Below are positions 54,178 through 63,785 of a stretch of 64,000 nt of DNA, piece by piece. The DNA comes from Bacteroidota bacterium (GTDB taxonomy: Bacteria; Bacteroidota; Bacteroidia; Chitinophagales; Chitinophagaceae). The stretch spans positions 1 through 64,000 of the forward strand of contig JAFEAJ010000022.1 in assembly GCA_018266455.1 (NCBI GenBank), in the 5' to 3' direction. Both the position numbers and the translations under genes were made by a program. A model generated the notes under the pieces. That model did no database searches. It was given only the letters and a program-made list of their open reading frames with translations, and was not told the DNA's origin. The first letter of the stretch is position 1. The number at the start of each line of letters is the position of its first letter.

Positions 54178-54933
54178 ATGAAAAAAATAAAATTCCTGCT
54201 GATGTTTGCCTTATTCATTACAGGCATGCGCGGCACCGCTCAAAACAGTATTTTCCTTTCACAGGGAAGGATCGAATATGAGCGAAAGGTGAACCTTTTT
54301 GCGCAAATTGACGATGAGACGGATGGAGATGATGCAGGCTGGCGGGAACTGATGAAAAAAACGATGCCTAAATTTAAAGCCATGTATTTTGACCTGTTCT
54401 TCAACAACAATATTACTTTATACAAGCCAGGGCGAGACAATCCGGATAATAACCGGATCTGGCAAAACCCAGCTGAAGACAATATTGTTTTTACCAACCT
54501 GGAAACCAAACAAACAACAAGCAAAAAAAATGTGGGAGGCAGTTCCTTTTTAGTGGAAGACAGTATGCGGAAAATAAAATGGAAGATAACAGATGAGACC
54601 AGGAATATAGCCGGCTTCGAATGCAGGCGCGCCAACGGGCTGGTCATGGATTCGGTATATGTGGTGGCATTCTATACTGATGAGATCACCACTTCGGGAG
54701 GCCCCGAATCCTTTTCGGGTTTGCCAGGGATGATACTTGGCATTGCTATCCCCCATGAACACATCACCTGGTTCGCAACAAAAGTATTTAATGATGATGT
54801 TCCTGTTCCTTCCCTCGTTGCGCCGGCTAAAGGAAAAAAGGTTACCAATGCCACACTGTTGTCGGAGTTGAAAGATACTTTTAAAGATGCTGGAAAGTGG
54901 GGCAAACATTATATCAAAGCCGTGATGTTGTAA
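54178..54933 (+). CDS. GLPGLI family protein
   Basis: 251 residues with a signal peptide (KFLLMFALFITGMRGTAQ). The family motif occurs as SGLPGMILGI near residue 180, preceded by AFYTDEI and by FECRRANG, as in this Bacteroidota-specific family of beta-rich exported proteins. It is in an operon with the receptor upstream (10 bp). Family function is not established; a periplasmic partner of the receptor is a reasonable inference. Confidence 0.92.
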   Translation: MKKIKFLLMFALFITGMRGTAQNSIFLSQGRIEYERKVNLFAQIDDETDGDDAGWRELMKKTMPKFKAMYFDLFFNNNITLYKPGRDNPDNNRIWQNPAEDNIVFTNLETKQTTSKKNVGGSSFLVEDSMRKIKWKITDETRNIAGFECRRANGLVMDSVYVVAFYTDEITTSGGPESFSGLPGMILGIAIPHEHITWFATKVFNDDVPVPSLVAPAKGKKVTNATLLSELKDTFKDAGKWGKHYIKAVML

Positions 54934-55105
54934 GCACAAGTCAAAACCAAAATAAGGCTGTCCCTCTTTTCAATGCCAATAAAATCCGGGCAGATCATAA
55001 TGCGAACTCTACTCTATTTGCAGTGATTATATAATTAAACTCACTGCGCCTGTAAAACGGAAACCGCCACATATCATTATGGCATTTTGCCAGGCGCGAG
55101 AAGCA

Positions 55106-56053
55106 TCACCGGTACAATGCGATAGAGTTGCTGCCATCGCTGCTCCTCATGCCGCGGTACATGCCCGAACTGTTGAAAATCATCGCCGCGCTGCCTTCCC
55201 CATCCACGCCAATCATGCCGCCTTCCCCTTTTATCTTCAACAGCTTTTCATTTACAACAATATCCATCGCTTCTTCTAATGTAAAGCCCTTATACTCCAT
55301 CAGGCAGCTTACATCATAAGCCGCTACGGTGCGGATAAACATTTCCCCATGGCCTGTGCAGGAAATAGCGCAGGTTTTATTATTGGCATAAGTGCCGCAG
55401 CCTATTATCGGGCTATCGCCAATGCGGCCGTATTTCTTATTCGTCATGCCGCCTGTGCTTGTTGCCCCTGCCAGGTTGCCGTTGCGGTCGCATGCCACTG
55501 CACCAACGGTACCAAACTTTTTGTCGCGCATCAGTTCTTCAAGCCGTTGATGGGTATGATCAAGCGAATAGTTATCTGAATCGCGGATTGCTTTCCATTG
55601 ATCGTACCTGAACTGGGAGAAAAAGTATTCATCAGGCTCCAGTTTCACGCCTTGTTTAATCGCGAAATCATTCGCTCCCTTGCCACTTAAAAACACATGG
55701 TTGCTGTTGCGCATCACTTCTGCCGCAAGCACTATCGGGTTGCGCACATTGCGCACTCCCGCTACCGATCCGGCGGCAAGGGTGCTGCCATCCATGATCG
55801 CAGCATCCATTTCCTGCACTCCTTTTTTGGTGAATACCGCACCGCGGCCAGCATTGAACAGCACATTGTCTTCGAGAATGACCAGCGCAGCTTTTACTGC
55901 ATTCACCGCCGAGCCTTCTTCTTCAAGCACGGCAAAACCGGCATCCAGCGCTGCTTGCAGGCCTTCTGTATAGGCCTGCTCAAGGTCAGGGGTCATATCT
56001 TCTTTCAATATGGTCCCTGCTCCGCCATGAATGGCTATCGTAAATTTGGGCAT
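55106..56053 (-). CDS. Isoaspartyl peptidase / plant-type L-asparaginase
   Basis: 315 residues from ATG 56053; the frame is open to 56131 but the family begins at FTIAIHGGAGT. NTN-hydrolase features: NAGRGAVFT near 68 and the self-cleavage site FGTVGAVACD, whose Thr becomes the nucleophile of the beta subunit, then GATSTGGMTNK and GDSPIIGCGTYA. It releases aspartate from isoaspartyl dipeptides and asparagine. Cytosolic by lack of signal peptide. Confidence 0.93.
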   Translation of the reverse strand: MPKFTIAIHGGAGTILKEDMTPDLEQAYTEGLQAALDAGFAVLEEEGSAVNAVKAALVILEDNVLFNAGRGAVFTKKGVQEMDAAIMDGSTLAAGSVAGVRNVRNPIVLAAEVMRNSNHVFLSGKGANDFAIKQGVKLEPDEYFFSQFRYDQWKAIRDSDNYSLDHTHQRLEELMRDKKFGTVGAVACDRNGNLAGATSTGGMTNKKYGRIGDSPIIGCGTYANNKTCAISCTGHGEMFIRTVAAYDVSCLMEYKGFTLEEAMDIVVNEKLLKIKGEGGMIGVDGEGSAAMIFNSSGMYRGMRSSDGSNSIALYR

Positions 56054-56276
56054 GATGAAAAAATAACAAACGAAAATATAGAATTTACAAACTGAGAATT
56101 TTGAATCTTTTTGGCAAAAGCTTGAAAGCATCCCAAGCTCTACCTTGTTTTGTTTGAAACCTGCTAAAAAAGAAATTTATGATTATGGAATTATTTCCTC
56201 AGGACATTAATCGAATAACCTAATGCCATAGCATGGGCCGGGCAATTGATATTGTTTTGAATCTTTTATTTTGTTT

Positions 56277-57650
56277 TTATTTCAGCGGCCTGATCTTAAT
56301 ACTCCTGAAGCTTACTTCATTGCCATGATCCTGCAGCAGGATATGCCCTTCTTTGGCTTCACCAAAGTTTTTCCAGGTTTTGTATTTGCTCACTGCTACG
56401 AGATCCCGGTATGCTTTCGACCCGCGATCATATTCCAGCACCTTTAGGCCATTAAGATAATGTTCAACATGATTATTAGGGTATACAATTATCCTTCCTG
56501 TATTCCATTCTCCTATCAGATGAATAAATCTTTTTTGCTTGTTTGCCCTTATCAGGTCGTATAATGAAGCAAGCGTCCTGTCCCCCTCTCTTCCGAGCTT
56601 GGCATCGGGATGAAGTGAGTCATCGAGGATCTGGTATTCCAGCCCAATAGCCGAGCCTGTATTATGCTCACTAAGGGTCACAAAATATTTAACACCACTA
56701 TTGGCACCAGGTGTAAGCTTAAATTGAAATGAAAGGTCGAACGCGCTATACTCTCCAAGCGTAACAATATCGCCGCCAACCCCGCCTTCTTTCCCCTGAG
56801 AAGCAAGCACAGTCAATATGCCGTCTTTCACCTGCCAGCCCTTTTCAGGGAAGCCGCTTTTGTAAGCGCCCCTCCAGCCATTTGATGTTTTGCCGTCGAA
56901 CAACAATTTCCAACCGCTTTCTTTTTCATAACGGTCAAGGCTATTCGGGATATTGTTCAGCACATAAATGCCCGGAGGAAAAGGTGTTGATTCCAGGCTG
57001 GTAGTTTTAATACGGATATTTTTGAAATAGACCTTCTCGCCTGCTAGTTTTTCATTGCTTCCAATACCATGTACCTGTAGCCCGATAAAACCTTTCGCAT
57101 CCATGGTATCGACTACATAAGCCACGGGAATGTTGTTGAGCCAGGTCTTTATTTCATGCCCGATGCACTCCACTTTCACATGATTGTATTGCCCCGGCTT
57201 GAAAGCATGTTGCGCATTTTCATTTAGTGAGCCAGGATAAAGCCAATCTCGCCTGCCCTCATCATAAATGCCACCGCTCCATTTCCTTGACGAAGGGTCG
57301 ATCTCAAACTGGTAGCCGTATACCAGTCCCCTGCCTTCATGGCCATTGGGATCATAATGGCTCCTTAACTGAATGCCCGAATTTGAGGTAGTGTCATCTG
57401 CCTTTACATCCAGTTCCAAAATAAAATCGCCAAATTCTTTTTCGGTAACAAGAAAAGTATTTCCCGAATTAATTACGGTAGTGCCTACAATGCTCCCTTT
57501 TTCAACTTTATATTCTGCTGTGCCTGCCAGCCTTTTCCAGCCATTAAGGGTTTTGCCATCAAAAAGAGTATGCCACCCTGGTTGCGCATAGGCATGGGCG
57601 TTACAGGCAAGGAGCGCACAAAGCAAGTAAACCAATGCTTTCATATACAA
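56277..57650 (-). CDS. Exported protein with two DUF1080 (3-keto-disaccharide hydrolase) domains
   Basis: 457 residues; ATG 57650 or 57644. A signal peptide (VYLLCALLACNAHAYAQ) is followed by two copies of the DUF1080 beta-sandwich. Copy one starts HTLFDGKTLNGWKRL near residue 28 and has NSGIQLRSHYDP; copy two starts KLLFDGKTSNGWRGA near 247 and has NSGVKYFVTLSE. This domain is now described as a 3-keto-glycoside hydrolase or lyase acting on sugars oxidised at C3. Two tandem copies in one chain are less common than one. It probably acts in the periplasm. Confidence 0.88.
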   Translation of the reverse strand: MYMKALVYLLCALLACNAHAYAQPGWHTLFDGKTLNGWKRLAGTAEYKVEKGSIVGTTVINSGNTFLVTEKEFGDFILELDVKADDTTSNSGIQLRSHYDPNGHEGRGLVYGYQFEIDPSSRKWSGGIYDEGRRDWLYPGSLNENAQHAFKPGQYNHVKVECIGHEIKTWLNNIPVAYVVDTMDAKGFIGLQVHGIGSNEKLAGEKVYFKNIRIKTTSLESTPFPPGIYVLNNIPNSLDRYEKESGWKLLFDGKTSNGWRGAYKSGFPEKGWQVKDGILTVLASQGKEGGVGGDIVTLGEYSAFDLSFQFKLTPGANSGVKYFVTLSEHNTGSAIGLEYQILDDSLHPDAKLGREGDRTLASLYDLIRANKQKRFIHLIGEWNTGRIIVYPNNHVEHYLNGLKVLEYDRGSKAYRDLVAVSKYKTWKNFGEAKEGHILLQDHGNEVSFRSIKIRPLK

Positions 57651-58031
57651 ATTATTTTGAAAGGATGAGTGCTGTTAAGCAAGGCTAAGTTATCTATCTT
57701 CGCCAAATAAATTGTAACGAAATTTTATTCGCAAAAACGGTATCCTGTTCTTGATCTGCTTTAAAGTATGCTTTGCGACCAGATGCTGTCTAATAAACCA
57801 CAGGGGCAAAACAGGCCCAATGTAATCGGCTGATCCTATAAAAAAACACTGAGGCCACTGATCAGCACCATAAAAATAATTATTAAAAGAGGAGGAAAAA
57901 GCAATTCACAAACAGACAAAAGGGTTAAAAAGACATGTATAACATTGCGATGCCTTTTTCACCTTTAAACAAATAATTGCTTCTGGGTTTAAGTTTATAA
58001 ATTGGTTTGCTCAACTTATTCCTCTTTCAAT
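57651..58031. other. Intergenic region between DUF1080 and aspartate kinase genes
   Basis: About 380 bp, AT-rich, without an open frame of note, RNA fold or clear terminator. Confidence 0.4.
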
Positions 58032-59360
58032 TCATTCCAGGCCAAATAACCCCTTATTCAACAACTGCAAGGTTTCTGTTTTATAGGAAGATGGGACGAG
58101 CAACGAGATATTATGCTTGCTCCCTCCATAGCTTACCATGCGCACCGGCACGGGCACAAGCGAAGCAAATAATTTGCTCAGCACTTCCTTGGTCTGCGCA
58201 ATTTCATTCCCCACAATTGAGACAATAGAATGGTTGTCTTCTACCTCAATAGTGCCAAAAGGCTCAAGTTCTTTTACAATCTCTTTCAGCAACGGTGTGC
58301 TTTCAATAGTTACTGACACAGCCACTTCCGAAGTAGTGATCATATCAATTGATGTGCGATATTTTTCAAACACCTCAAATATCTTCCTCAAAAAACCATA
58401 AGCCAGCAACATTCTGCTGCTTTTAATATTAATGGCTACAATGCCATCTTTTGCAGCTACGGCTTTTACACCAACCGAGCCTGCCTGTTCAACAATGGTT
58501 GTGCCTTTTGCACCAGGCTGCATGGTGTTCAAGAGCTTAACAGGGATTTTATATAACTGTGCGGGCCATATAGATGCCGGGTGCAAAATTTTCGCCCCGA
58601 AATAAGCAAGTTCAGCAGCTTCTTCAAAGCTTAGCTGCTCGATAGCAACTGTTTTCTTTACTATGCGCGGGTCATTGTTATGCATCCCATCAATATCTGT
58701 CCAGATCTCACAAACAGATGCATGAATAGCAGCCGCAACCAATGAGGCGGTGTAATCGCTGCCTCCCCTTTTCAGGTTATCTACTTCGCCTTTCGCATTC
58801 CGGCAGATATAACCCTGTGTAATAAATAGTTTCTTGTCCTTATATTTTTTGACCAACTGTTCCAGCCTTATTTTTATGCTTCCAATCTGCGGCTCATCAT
58901 TCGCATCGATGCTCATAAATTCAAGAGCTGGCAACAAAATATGCTCGATCCCTTTTTCTTCAAGATAAACGCAAAAAAGTTTTGTTGACAATAGTTCTCC
59001 TTGCGCAAGGATATCTTTGCTCAGTGCTTCGCTGAATGAAATCTTGAGGATGATGGTCAGAAATTCAAAGTGTTCTGCAACTATTGCTTTGGCTTTTGCA
59101 TAATTTTTTTCTTCTTTCACCAATGCTTTTATGAATGACTGATAATGTGCTTCCAGTTTTTCAATTTGTTTTTTCGCATGCTCCCTTTCACCTGTTGCCA
59201 TTGAATTGCTTATTTCTACCAATGCATTGGTTGTGCCGCTCAACGCGCTAAGCACAACAATTTTAGGTTCGGCATCTTTTGTAATCAGCTCGCATACCTG
59301 GTGCATGCGCTCCGGCTTGCCCACAGAAGTGCCGCCGAATTTCATTATTTTCATTGCCAA
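58032..59360 (-). CDS. lysC: Aspartate kinase (monofunctional)
   Basis: 442 residues. The kinase domain opens MKFGGTSVGKPE and contains KRGGSDYTASLVAAA near residue 210 and IWTDIDGMHNNDPRI near 230. Two ACT regulatory domains follow (KAVAAKDGIVAINIKSS; IVSIVGNEI). It phosphorylates aspartate, the first step towards lysine, threonine and methionine; the ACT domains allow feedback control. No homoserine dehydrogenase is fused. The symbol is provisional since several paralogues exist in these genomes. Confidence 0.93.
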   Translation of the reverse strand: MAMKIMKFGGTSVGKPERMHQVCELITKDAEPKIVVLSALSGTTNALVEISNSMATGEREHAKKQIEKLEAHYQSFIKALVKEEKNYAKAKAIVAEHFEFLTIILKISFSEALSKDILAQGELLSTKLFCVYLEEKGIEHILLPALEFMSIDANDEPQIGSIKIRLEQLVKKYKDKKLFITQGYICRNAKGEVDNLKRGGSDYTASLVAAAIHASVCEIWTDIDGMHNNDPRIVKKTVAIEQLSFEEAAELAYFGAKILHPASIWPAQLYKIPVKLLNTMQPGAKGTTIVEQAGSVGVKAVAAKDGIVAINIKSSRMLLAYGFLRKIFEVFEKYRTSIDMITTSEVAVSVTIESTPLLKEIVKELEPFGTIEVEDNHSIVSIVGNEIAQTKEVLSKLFASLVPVPVRMVSYGGSKHNISLLVPSSYKTETLQLLNKGLFGLE

Positions 59361-59375
59361 AAAAATTTAGGAGTG

Positions 59376-59383
59376 CAAAGATA
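59376..59383 (-). promoter_or_regulatory. Bacteroidota -7 promoter box for aspartate kinase
   Basis: The minus strand reads TATCTTTG, fitting TAnnTTTG, 16 bases before the ATG. Confidence 0.5.
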
Positions 59384-59460
59384 AGAGCAATCTGTTTACA
59401 GTTGGCAGCGAAAGAGAACAAAGCATTTATTTACAGGAAGAAGTATACCCCAAACCAGGC

Positions 59461-60110
59461 TTACAATATATCGGGCACTCCATCATAAGTTTCTGAAAGG
59501 AGAACTGATTTGCCGATTGCTTTGAAGAGGGGCAAATCACAGTTTGCACCATATTCTTCCAGTTCCCGATGGTTGCTTTCATTGGCCTTGAAAACCTCTA
59601 TATGGGTGTTTCCCGAGCCGACAAGAACATGTTCCGGCAAGGCTGTAATTTTCCGGTATAATTTGAATTTTTCTCCGCGGTCATAATTTTTAGTGCCAGA
59701 AGATAAGATTTCAACAATTATTATAGGGTTGAAAACATTAAAGCCATTATCGCTCAAAGCTTCAGGTTCGCCGCAAACAATAAGAATATCTGGATAGGCA
59801 ACAATGTGCGAGATTGGATATGTATGCACGAGCCATTATTCAAAGGCTGGCATTTTTTCTCTTTTAATTTATTCGCAAAGAAGCAAAAAAAGGCTCCCTG
59901 AAACTTTTTACATGTGGCAGCTTTGCGCCAGGCATAGCGAACATATCTCGCCTTTATAGTATCAGGCTTTTCAGGTGAAGCATTTTCTATTTGAAAATAT
60001 TCTTCAATGGAAATTTTTTGTTGCCATAAGATATAGCGGTTCCTTTTATTTCGCCCATGAGAAAAACTTACTAAATGAAAACCTCCATAGCTGAAAAACA
60101 GGTTCACCAT
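59461..60110 (-). pseudogene. Frameshifted Uma2-family endonuclease gene
   Basis: Two overlapping minus-strand frames together give one Uma2 protein. The front part (59754-60110) has KISIEEYFQIENASPEKPD, the usual start of the domain, and later FFANKLKEKKCQP. The rear part (59461-59829) continues with YPDILIVCGEPEAL, NPIIIVEILS and NYDRGEKFKLYR, the core of the PD-(D/E)XK-like fold. The two are in different frames, and the joint falls around 59.8 kb, where the sequence just before YPDI is degenerate. The ATG at 60110 overlaps the stop of the gene upstream. No function is expected unless the shift is a sequencing error. Confidence 0.75.
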
Positions 60111-61180
60111 TCAACCCCAAACCTTTCTCCCAAATATTCCAGGTCCTTTGCTACTGCGTGCAGTAATGGAATTCCCCGCTGAAGCCTTTCCGACTCAGAC
60201 TCCCGCTCAGGATCTCCGGGAATAAGCACTCGTTCTTGGCCTTCCGTTGGCTTAGCTGAACGGAACCGTTTAATCCATTGGTCCATGTGTTTTTTAAATT
60301 CTTCAGCCGGGCGAAAAGCATCGATGCGCATAGCTCCAAAAAAATGTCCTATTCCTTTGCCGGGCATGTTTTCAGGCATGGCTACATAAGCAGGAAAGGG
60401 TGGCACCCATGGGCCATAGTTGGCGCCGCTCAGTACTGCAGAAAAAATATCAACAACTGCCCCGAGGGCATAGCCCTTATGCGATCCGTGCGCTCTGTCT
60501 CCTCCCAGGGGAAGCAATGCGCCGCCCGATTTCAGCTCATGCGGGTTTGTTGAGCAATTGCCCTCCTTATCCTGGATCCATCCTGTTGGCGCCAATTGAT
60601 TTTTTCTTTGAAGGATTTCCAGTTTTCCATTAGCAGCAGTTGTTGTAGCCAGGTCCGCAACAAATGCCGGCTCCGACCCTGCCGGAACAGCTACACAAAT
60701 CGGGTTTGTGCCCAGCAATCTTTCTATGGAAAACGTAGGCGCAACCAGGGCACTTGCATTAGTCATGGCTATGCCGATCATATCTTGCTCCAAAGCCTTC
60801 ATGGCATGATGGCCTGCTATGCCAAAATGGTTGGAATGCCGGACGCTTACCCAACCCGTACCGACGTTTTTTGCTTTTTCAATAGCAACCTGCATAGCAA
60901 AAGGAGCAACTACCAGGCCCAAGCCCCCATCTCCGTCAACCACTGCAGTGGAAGGCGTTTCATGAACAATTTTAATATCCGGTTTTGTATTGGCCCGCTT
61001 CGCTTCCCATAACCGCACGTAGCCTGCTAACCTGGCCACTCCATGCGAATCAATGCCGCGCAGGTCGGCACTTAATAAAGACATTGCTGCAATTCCAGCA
61101 TCTTTTTGAGAACAACCAATCTTTGTGAAAATGGCTTCAGTAAATATTAAAAGCTTTTTATAGCTAACCAATTGTTCCAT
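60104..61180 (-). CDS. Ldh-family (malate/L-lactate/ureidoglycolate) dehydrogenase
   Basis: 358 residues of the NAD(P)-dependent LDH2/MDH2 fold, unrelated to Rossmann lactate dehydrogenases. Motifs: LRGIDSHGVARLAGYV near residue 40, VSVRHSNHFGIAGHHA near 118 with the catalytic His, LLGTNPICVAVPAG and GSHKGYALGAVVDI. It oxidises a 2-hydroxy acid or reduces the 2-keto acid; substrate preference cannot be told. No operon partner except the broken Uma2 gene. Confidence 0.9.
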   Translation of the reverse strand: MEQLVSYKKLLIFTEAIFTKIGCSQKDAGIAAMSLLSADLRGIDSHGVARLAGYVRLWEAKRANTKPDIKIVHETPSTAVVDGDGGLGLVVAPFAMQVAIEKAKNVGTGWVSVRHSNHFGIAGHHAMKALEQDMIGIAMTNASALVAPTFSIERLLGTNPICVAVPAGSEPAFVADLATTTAANGKLEILQRKNQLAPTGWIQDKEGNCSTNPHELKSGGALLPLGGDRAHGSHKGYALGAVVDIFSAVLSGANYGPWVPPFPAYVAMPENMPGKGIGHFFGAMRIDAFRPAEEFKKHMDQWIKRFRSAKPTEGQERVLIPGDPERESESERLQRGIPLLHAVAKDLEYLGERFGVEW

Positions 61181-61284
61181 GCTTGCCTTTATCGTTTGCA
61201 GGTTAAAATATGTTTTGATGCTCGTACTGCTCCAGCCAAAAAAAATGAAGATCGGGTGTTCTGATAGGGGTGTTCATAGAAAAT

Positions 61285-62763
61285 TTATTGCGGTGCATGT
61301 TCAGCCACATCGGTTCCTTTACCTGAATACTCTTCTGGTTCAGTTTTCTTCTTAACGAATCCCATTTTTTTGAATAAACGGTAATAAAACTCTTTGTTGA
61401 ACAATTGTGAATCATTCAGTGCTTTATAAGTGAGGAACAAGCCAATCGGCACAAGCACAAAAGTAGCAAGCCACATTCCGCTAACCGGAAGCAATACTTC
61501 TTCTTTCACAAATTTAGTCCCGTAATTATTCAATAAATAAAATATCACAAAGAAAATAACTGAAAAAATCAGTGGCAGGCCTATGCCTCCTTTTCTGATT
61601 ATCGAGCCCAGGGGAGCACCAATCAGGAACAATACCAGGCATGCTATTGACATGGTTATTTTGCTATGCCATGCAATTTGATGAAGCCTGAGGTTTTTTT
61701 CGTCATTATCGAACAACATGGCAGAAGTCTCAACAACCGACCGCGCACTGTTCGCTGCTGATATCGACATTTCAAGTACCCTCTTTCGGGCGCTGTCAGG
61801 CAACAGCTCGCTAAACGATTTATTTTTGGGCGCCACCTGCGGTTTTGAAACTGACCAGTTAGAATCAAGATATTTGGTGAACCCCAGGTAAACCTTGACA
61901 TCGCTTGTGATCTTTTTTGAATACCCTTTCTGGATAGCTTCAAGCGAATCAATTGTTGTGCCCAGTTGTTTCATATTGAGCATCTGATAATTTCCTTTAA
62001 ACTGGTTCTCATCAGACTGTGTCAATTTGAACGAGCTCAGGTCAAGCACTTTTTTGTAACGCTTAAATCCAACACGAATAAATTCGGTATTTGTTGTATA
62101 ATGATTTCCCCTTTCCTGGTACATCCACCCGTTCTGCAAATTGAATTCAAGAAATTTTTTGTCGGGGGTAATATCCATCTTGCCGCTTTCCGCAGTGATC
62201 AGGTTGTCCTGCAAACCATAGTTCTGTTCATAAATAATAACATTCTTAATGGTTGAGCCATCTTTTTCTTTTTTACCAATTTTAATAACATACCCATCGA
62301 TCCTGTCATAAAAAATTCCTTCTTTAATATCGAATGCAGGCTTTGCAACAATAATATCGTATTGCATGGTGCGCATTTTCAAAGTAGCAACAGGCCCGAT
62401 ATTGTTATTAAACAAAAAAGCCACTCCGCATATCAACAGGCTTACAACAAATAAAGGCCGCATGAAGCGGAGCAATGGGATGCCTGCGGATTTGATTGCC
62501 ACCAGCTCAAAAGTTTCGCCGAGGTTGCCAAAGGTCATAATAGACGAAAGCAATACTGCCAATGGCAGTGCAAGCGTCACCAGTGTTGCGCTTACATACA
62601 TGATGAAACGCCCGATAGTAAAGAAATCAAGGTCCTTTCCGACGATGTCGTCGATATAGAGCCAGAAGAACTGCATGACCAGAACAAAGAGCGTAATAAA
62701 AAAAGTGGCCACAAAAGGGCCGAGGAATGCTTTGATGACAAGTATATCCAGCTTTTTTATCAC
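61285..62763 (-). CDS. LptF/LptG family permease
   Basis: 492 residues from GTG 62763. Three helices at each end flank a periplasmic beta-jellyroll, as in LptF/LptG: LVIKAFLGPFVATFFITLFV (cited as FLGPFVATFF), ALPLAVLLSSIMTFGNLGETFELVA-type sequence with FGNLGE and AIKSAG, and late IGAPLGSIIRKGGIGLPL. Together with LptB and LptC these proteins lift lipopolysaccharide from the inner membrane to the Lpt bridge. The frame is open back to 62853, but the GTG just before IKKLDILVIK matches the family start. Confidence 0.88.
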   Translation of the reverse strand: MIKKLDILVIKAFLGPFVATFFITLFVLVMQFFWLYIDDIVGKDLDFFTIGRFIMYVSATLVTLALPLAVLLSSIMTFGNLGETFELVAIKSAGIPLLRFMRPLFVVSLLICGVAFLFNNNIGPVATLKMRTMQYDIIVAKPAFDIKEGIFYDRIDGYVIKIGKKEKDGSTIKNVIIYEQNYGLQDNLITAESGKMDITPDKKFLEFNLQNGWMYQERGNHYTTNTEFIRVGFKRYKKVLDLSSFKLTQSDENQFKGNYQMLNMKQLGTTIDSLEAIQKGYSKKITSDVKVYLGFTKYLDSNWSVSKPQVAPKNKSFSELLPDSARKRVLEMSISAANSARSVVETSAMLFDNDEKNLRLHQIAWHSKITMSIACLVLFLIGAPLGSIIRKGGIGLPLIFSVIFFVIFYLLNNYGTKFVKEEVLLPVSGMWLATFVLVPIGLFLTYKALNDSQLFNKEFYYRLFKKMGFVKKKTEPEEYSGKGTDVAEHAPQ

Positions 62764-62802
62764 AACCTGTAACTTTCTTGAATGATAGAATAACTTTAGT
62801 GG

Positions 62803-63408
62803 ATGAAAAGAGCAAAAATAAAGCTTTCTGCACATGAATTGAATCTGGCCCAAAACGCTTCTTTTATTTTAACAAAGAATGTGGTGATGCAAAAAACAAT
62901 CAGTTTGTTGGGGGCAGTGGCCGAAAAAATGCAGGCCGAGCTTCCATATTTTAATTTACCGGAAGAAGTTGTTGCCATTGGCCCAAAAATTTCAAAAGGA
63001 GAAAATTATAAAGGGCTCCCTTACGTGATACTGGATTATCCGCGATTTTTTAATCATGAAAATGTTTTTGCCGTACGCACTATGTTCTGGTGGGGGGACT
63101 ATTTCACTACTACCTTACACCTGAAAGGAATTTATAAAAAAATGTATGCTCCACAACTGAAAAAGAACCTGCCATTGCTATCAGGTAAAAATTTTTCAGT
63201 TTCCTGCTCACACAACGAATGGCAGCATGAGCACGAAAACAACTATGTTCCACTGTCATGCATAACCGAAAAAAAATTTGCAGCAACCATCATAAGCAAA
63301 TCTTTTTTAAAACTTTCGGCCCGGGCCGAATTATCTCAATGGAACAATGGCGAAGAAACCCTGGTGGGATCGATCAAAGATGCGCTGAGGTCAATTTTGC
63401 CATGTTAG
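62803..63408 (+). CDS. Hypothetical cytosolic protein
   Basis: 201 residues, no signal peptide, aromatic-rich in the middle (LPYVILDYPRFFN, TMFWWGDYFTTTLHL). The pattern suggests a mixed alpha/beta fold, and I recall similar unnamed proteins in Bacteroidota, without known role. It is divergent from the LptF/G gene, with starts 39 bp apart, and its end overlaps the convergent START-like gene by 4 bp. Confidence 0.7.
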   Translation: MKRAKIKLSAHELNLAQNASFILTKNVVMQKTISLLGAVAEKMQAELPYFNLPEEVVAIGPKISKGENYKGLPYVILDYPRFFNHENVFAVRTMFWWGDYFTTTLHLKGIYKKMYAPQLKKNLPLLSGKNFSVSCSHNEWQHEHENNYVPLSCITEKKFAATIISKSFLKLSARAELSQWNNGEETLVGSIKDALRSILPC

Positions 63409-63785
63409 TTTCCCAGGCGATGGAACAAATCTTTAACCTGATAATTCCACAACTGGCTCTGGTCTTTTATATCTTTTTTATCAGCAAAGTCTTTGATCAC
63501 TAAAATAGTTTGGTTCGTCACTTCAGATTTTTCGATCCTGAATTCAAAAAATTCTTCCTTTGGGGCATCGGCCCAATGAAACCGGATGTATTTTTCAAGC
63601 TCGCTTTCCAGCACTTCAGCCTTGTTTACAGAACCGTTCCAGGAAAAACTGAAAACTTTTTCGCGCTCATCAACCTTATCGGCAAACCACTCCTGCAGGC
63701 CTGCGGGAGTGCTCAAAAAATCGTATAAAATGGAAGGCGAACATCTTACAGGATACTCCAACGTAAATAATTGTTTCTTGTTCAT
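63405..63785 (-). CDS. START-like (SRPBCC/AHSA1-type) domain protein
   Basis: 126 residues, a single helix-grip fold: FTLEYPVRCSPSILYDFLST at the start (cited as EYPVRCSPSILYDF), GLQEWFADKVD, FSFSWNGSVNKAEV and IRFHWADAPKEEFFEFRI. Small members of this superfamily bind lipids or hydrophobic ligands or assist other proteins. Similar proteins in Bacteroidota are annotated only as START-like. Role unknown. Confidence 0.82.
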   Translation of the reverse strand: MNKKQLFTLEYPVRCSPSILYDFLSTPAGLQEWFADKVDEREKVFSFSWNGSVNKAEVLESELEKYIRFHWADAPKEEFFEFRIEKSEVTNQTILVIKDFADKKDIKDQSQLWNYQVKDLFHRLGN

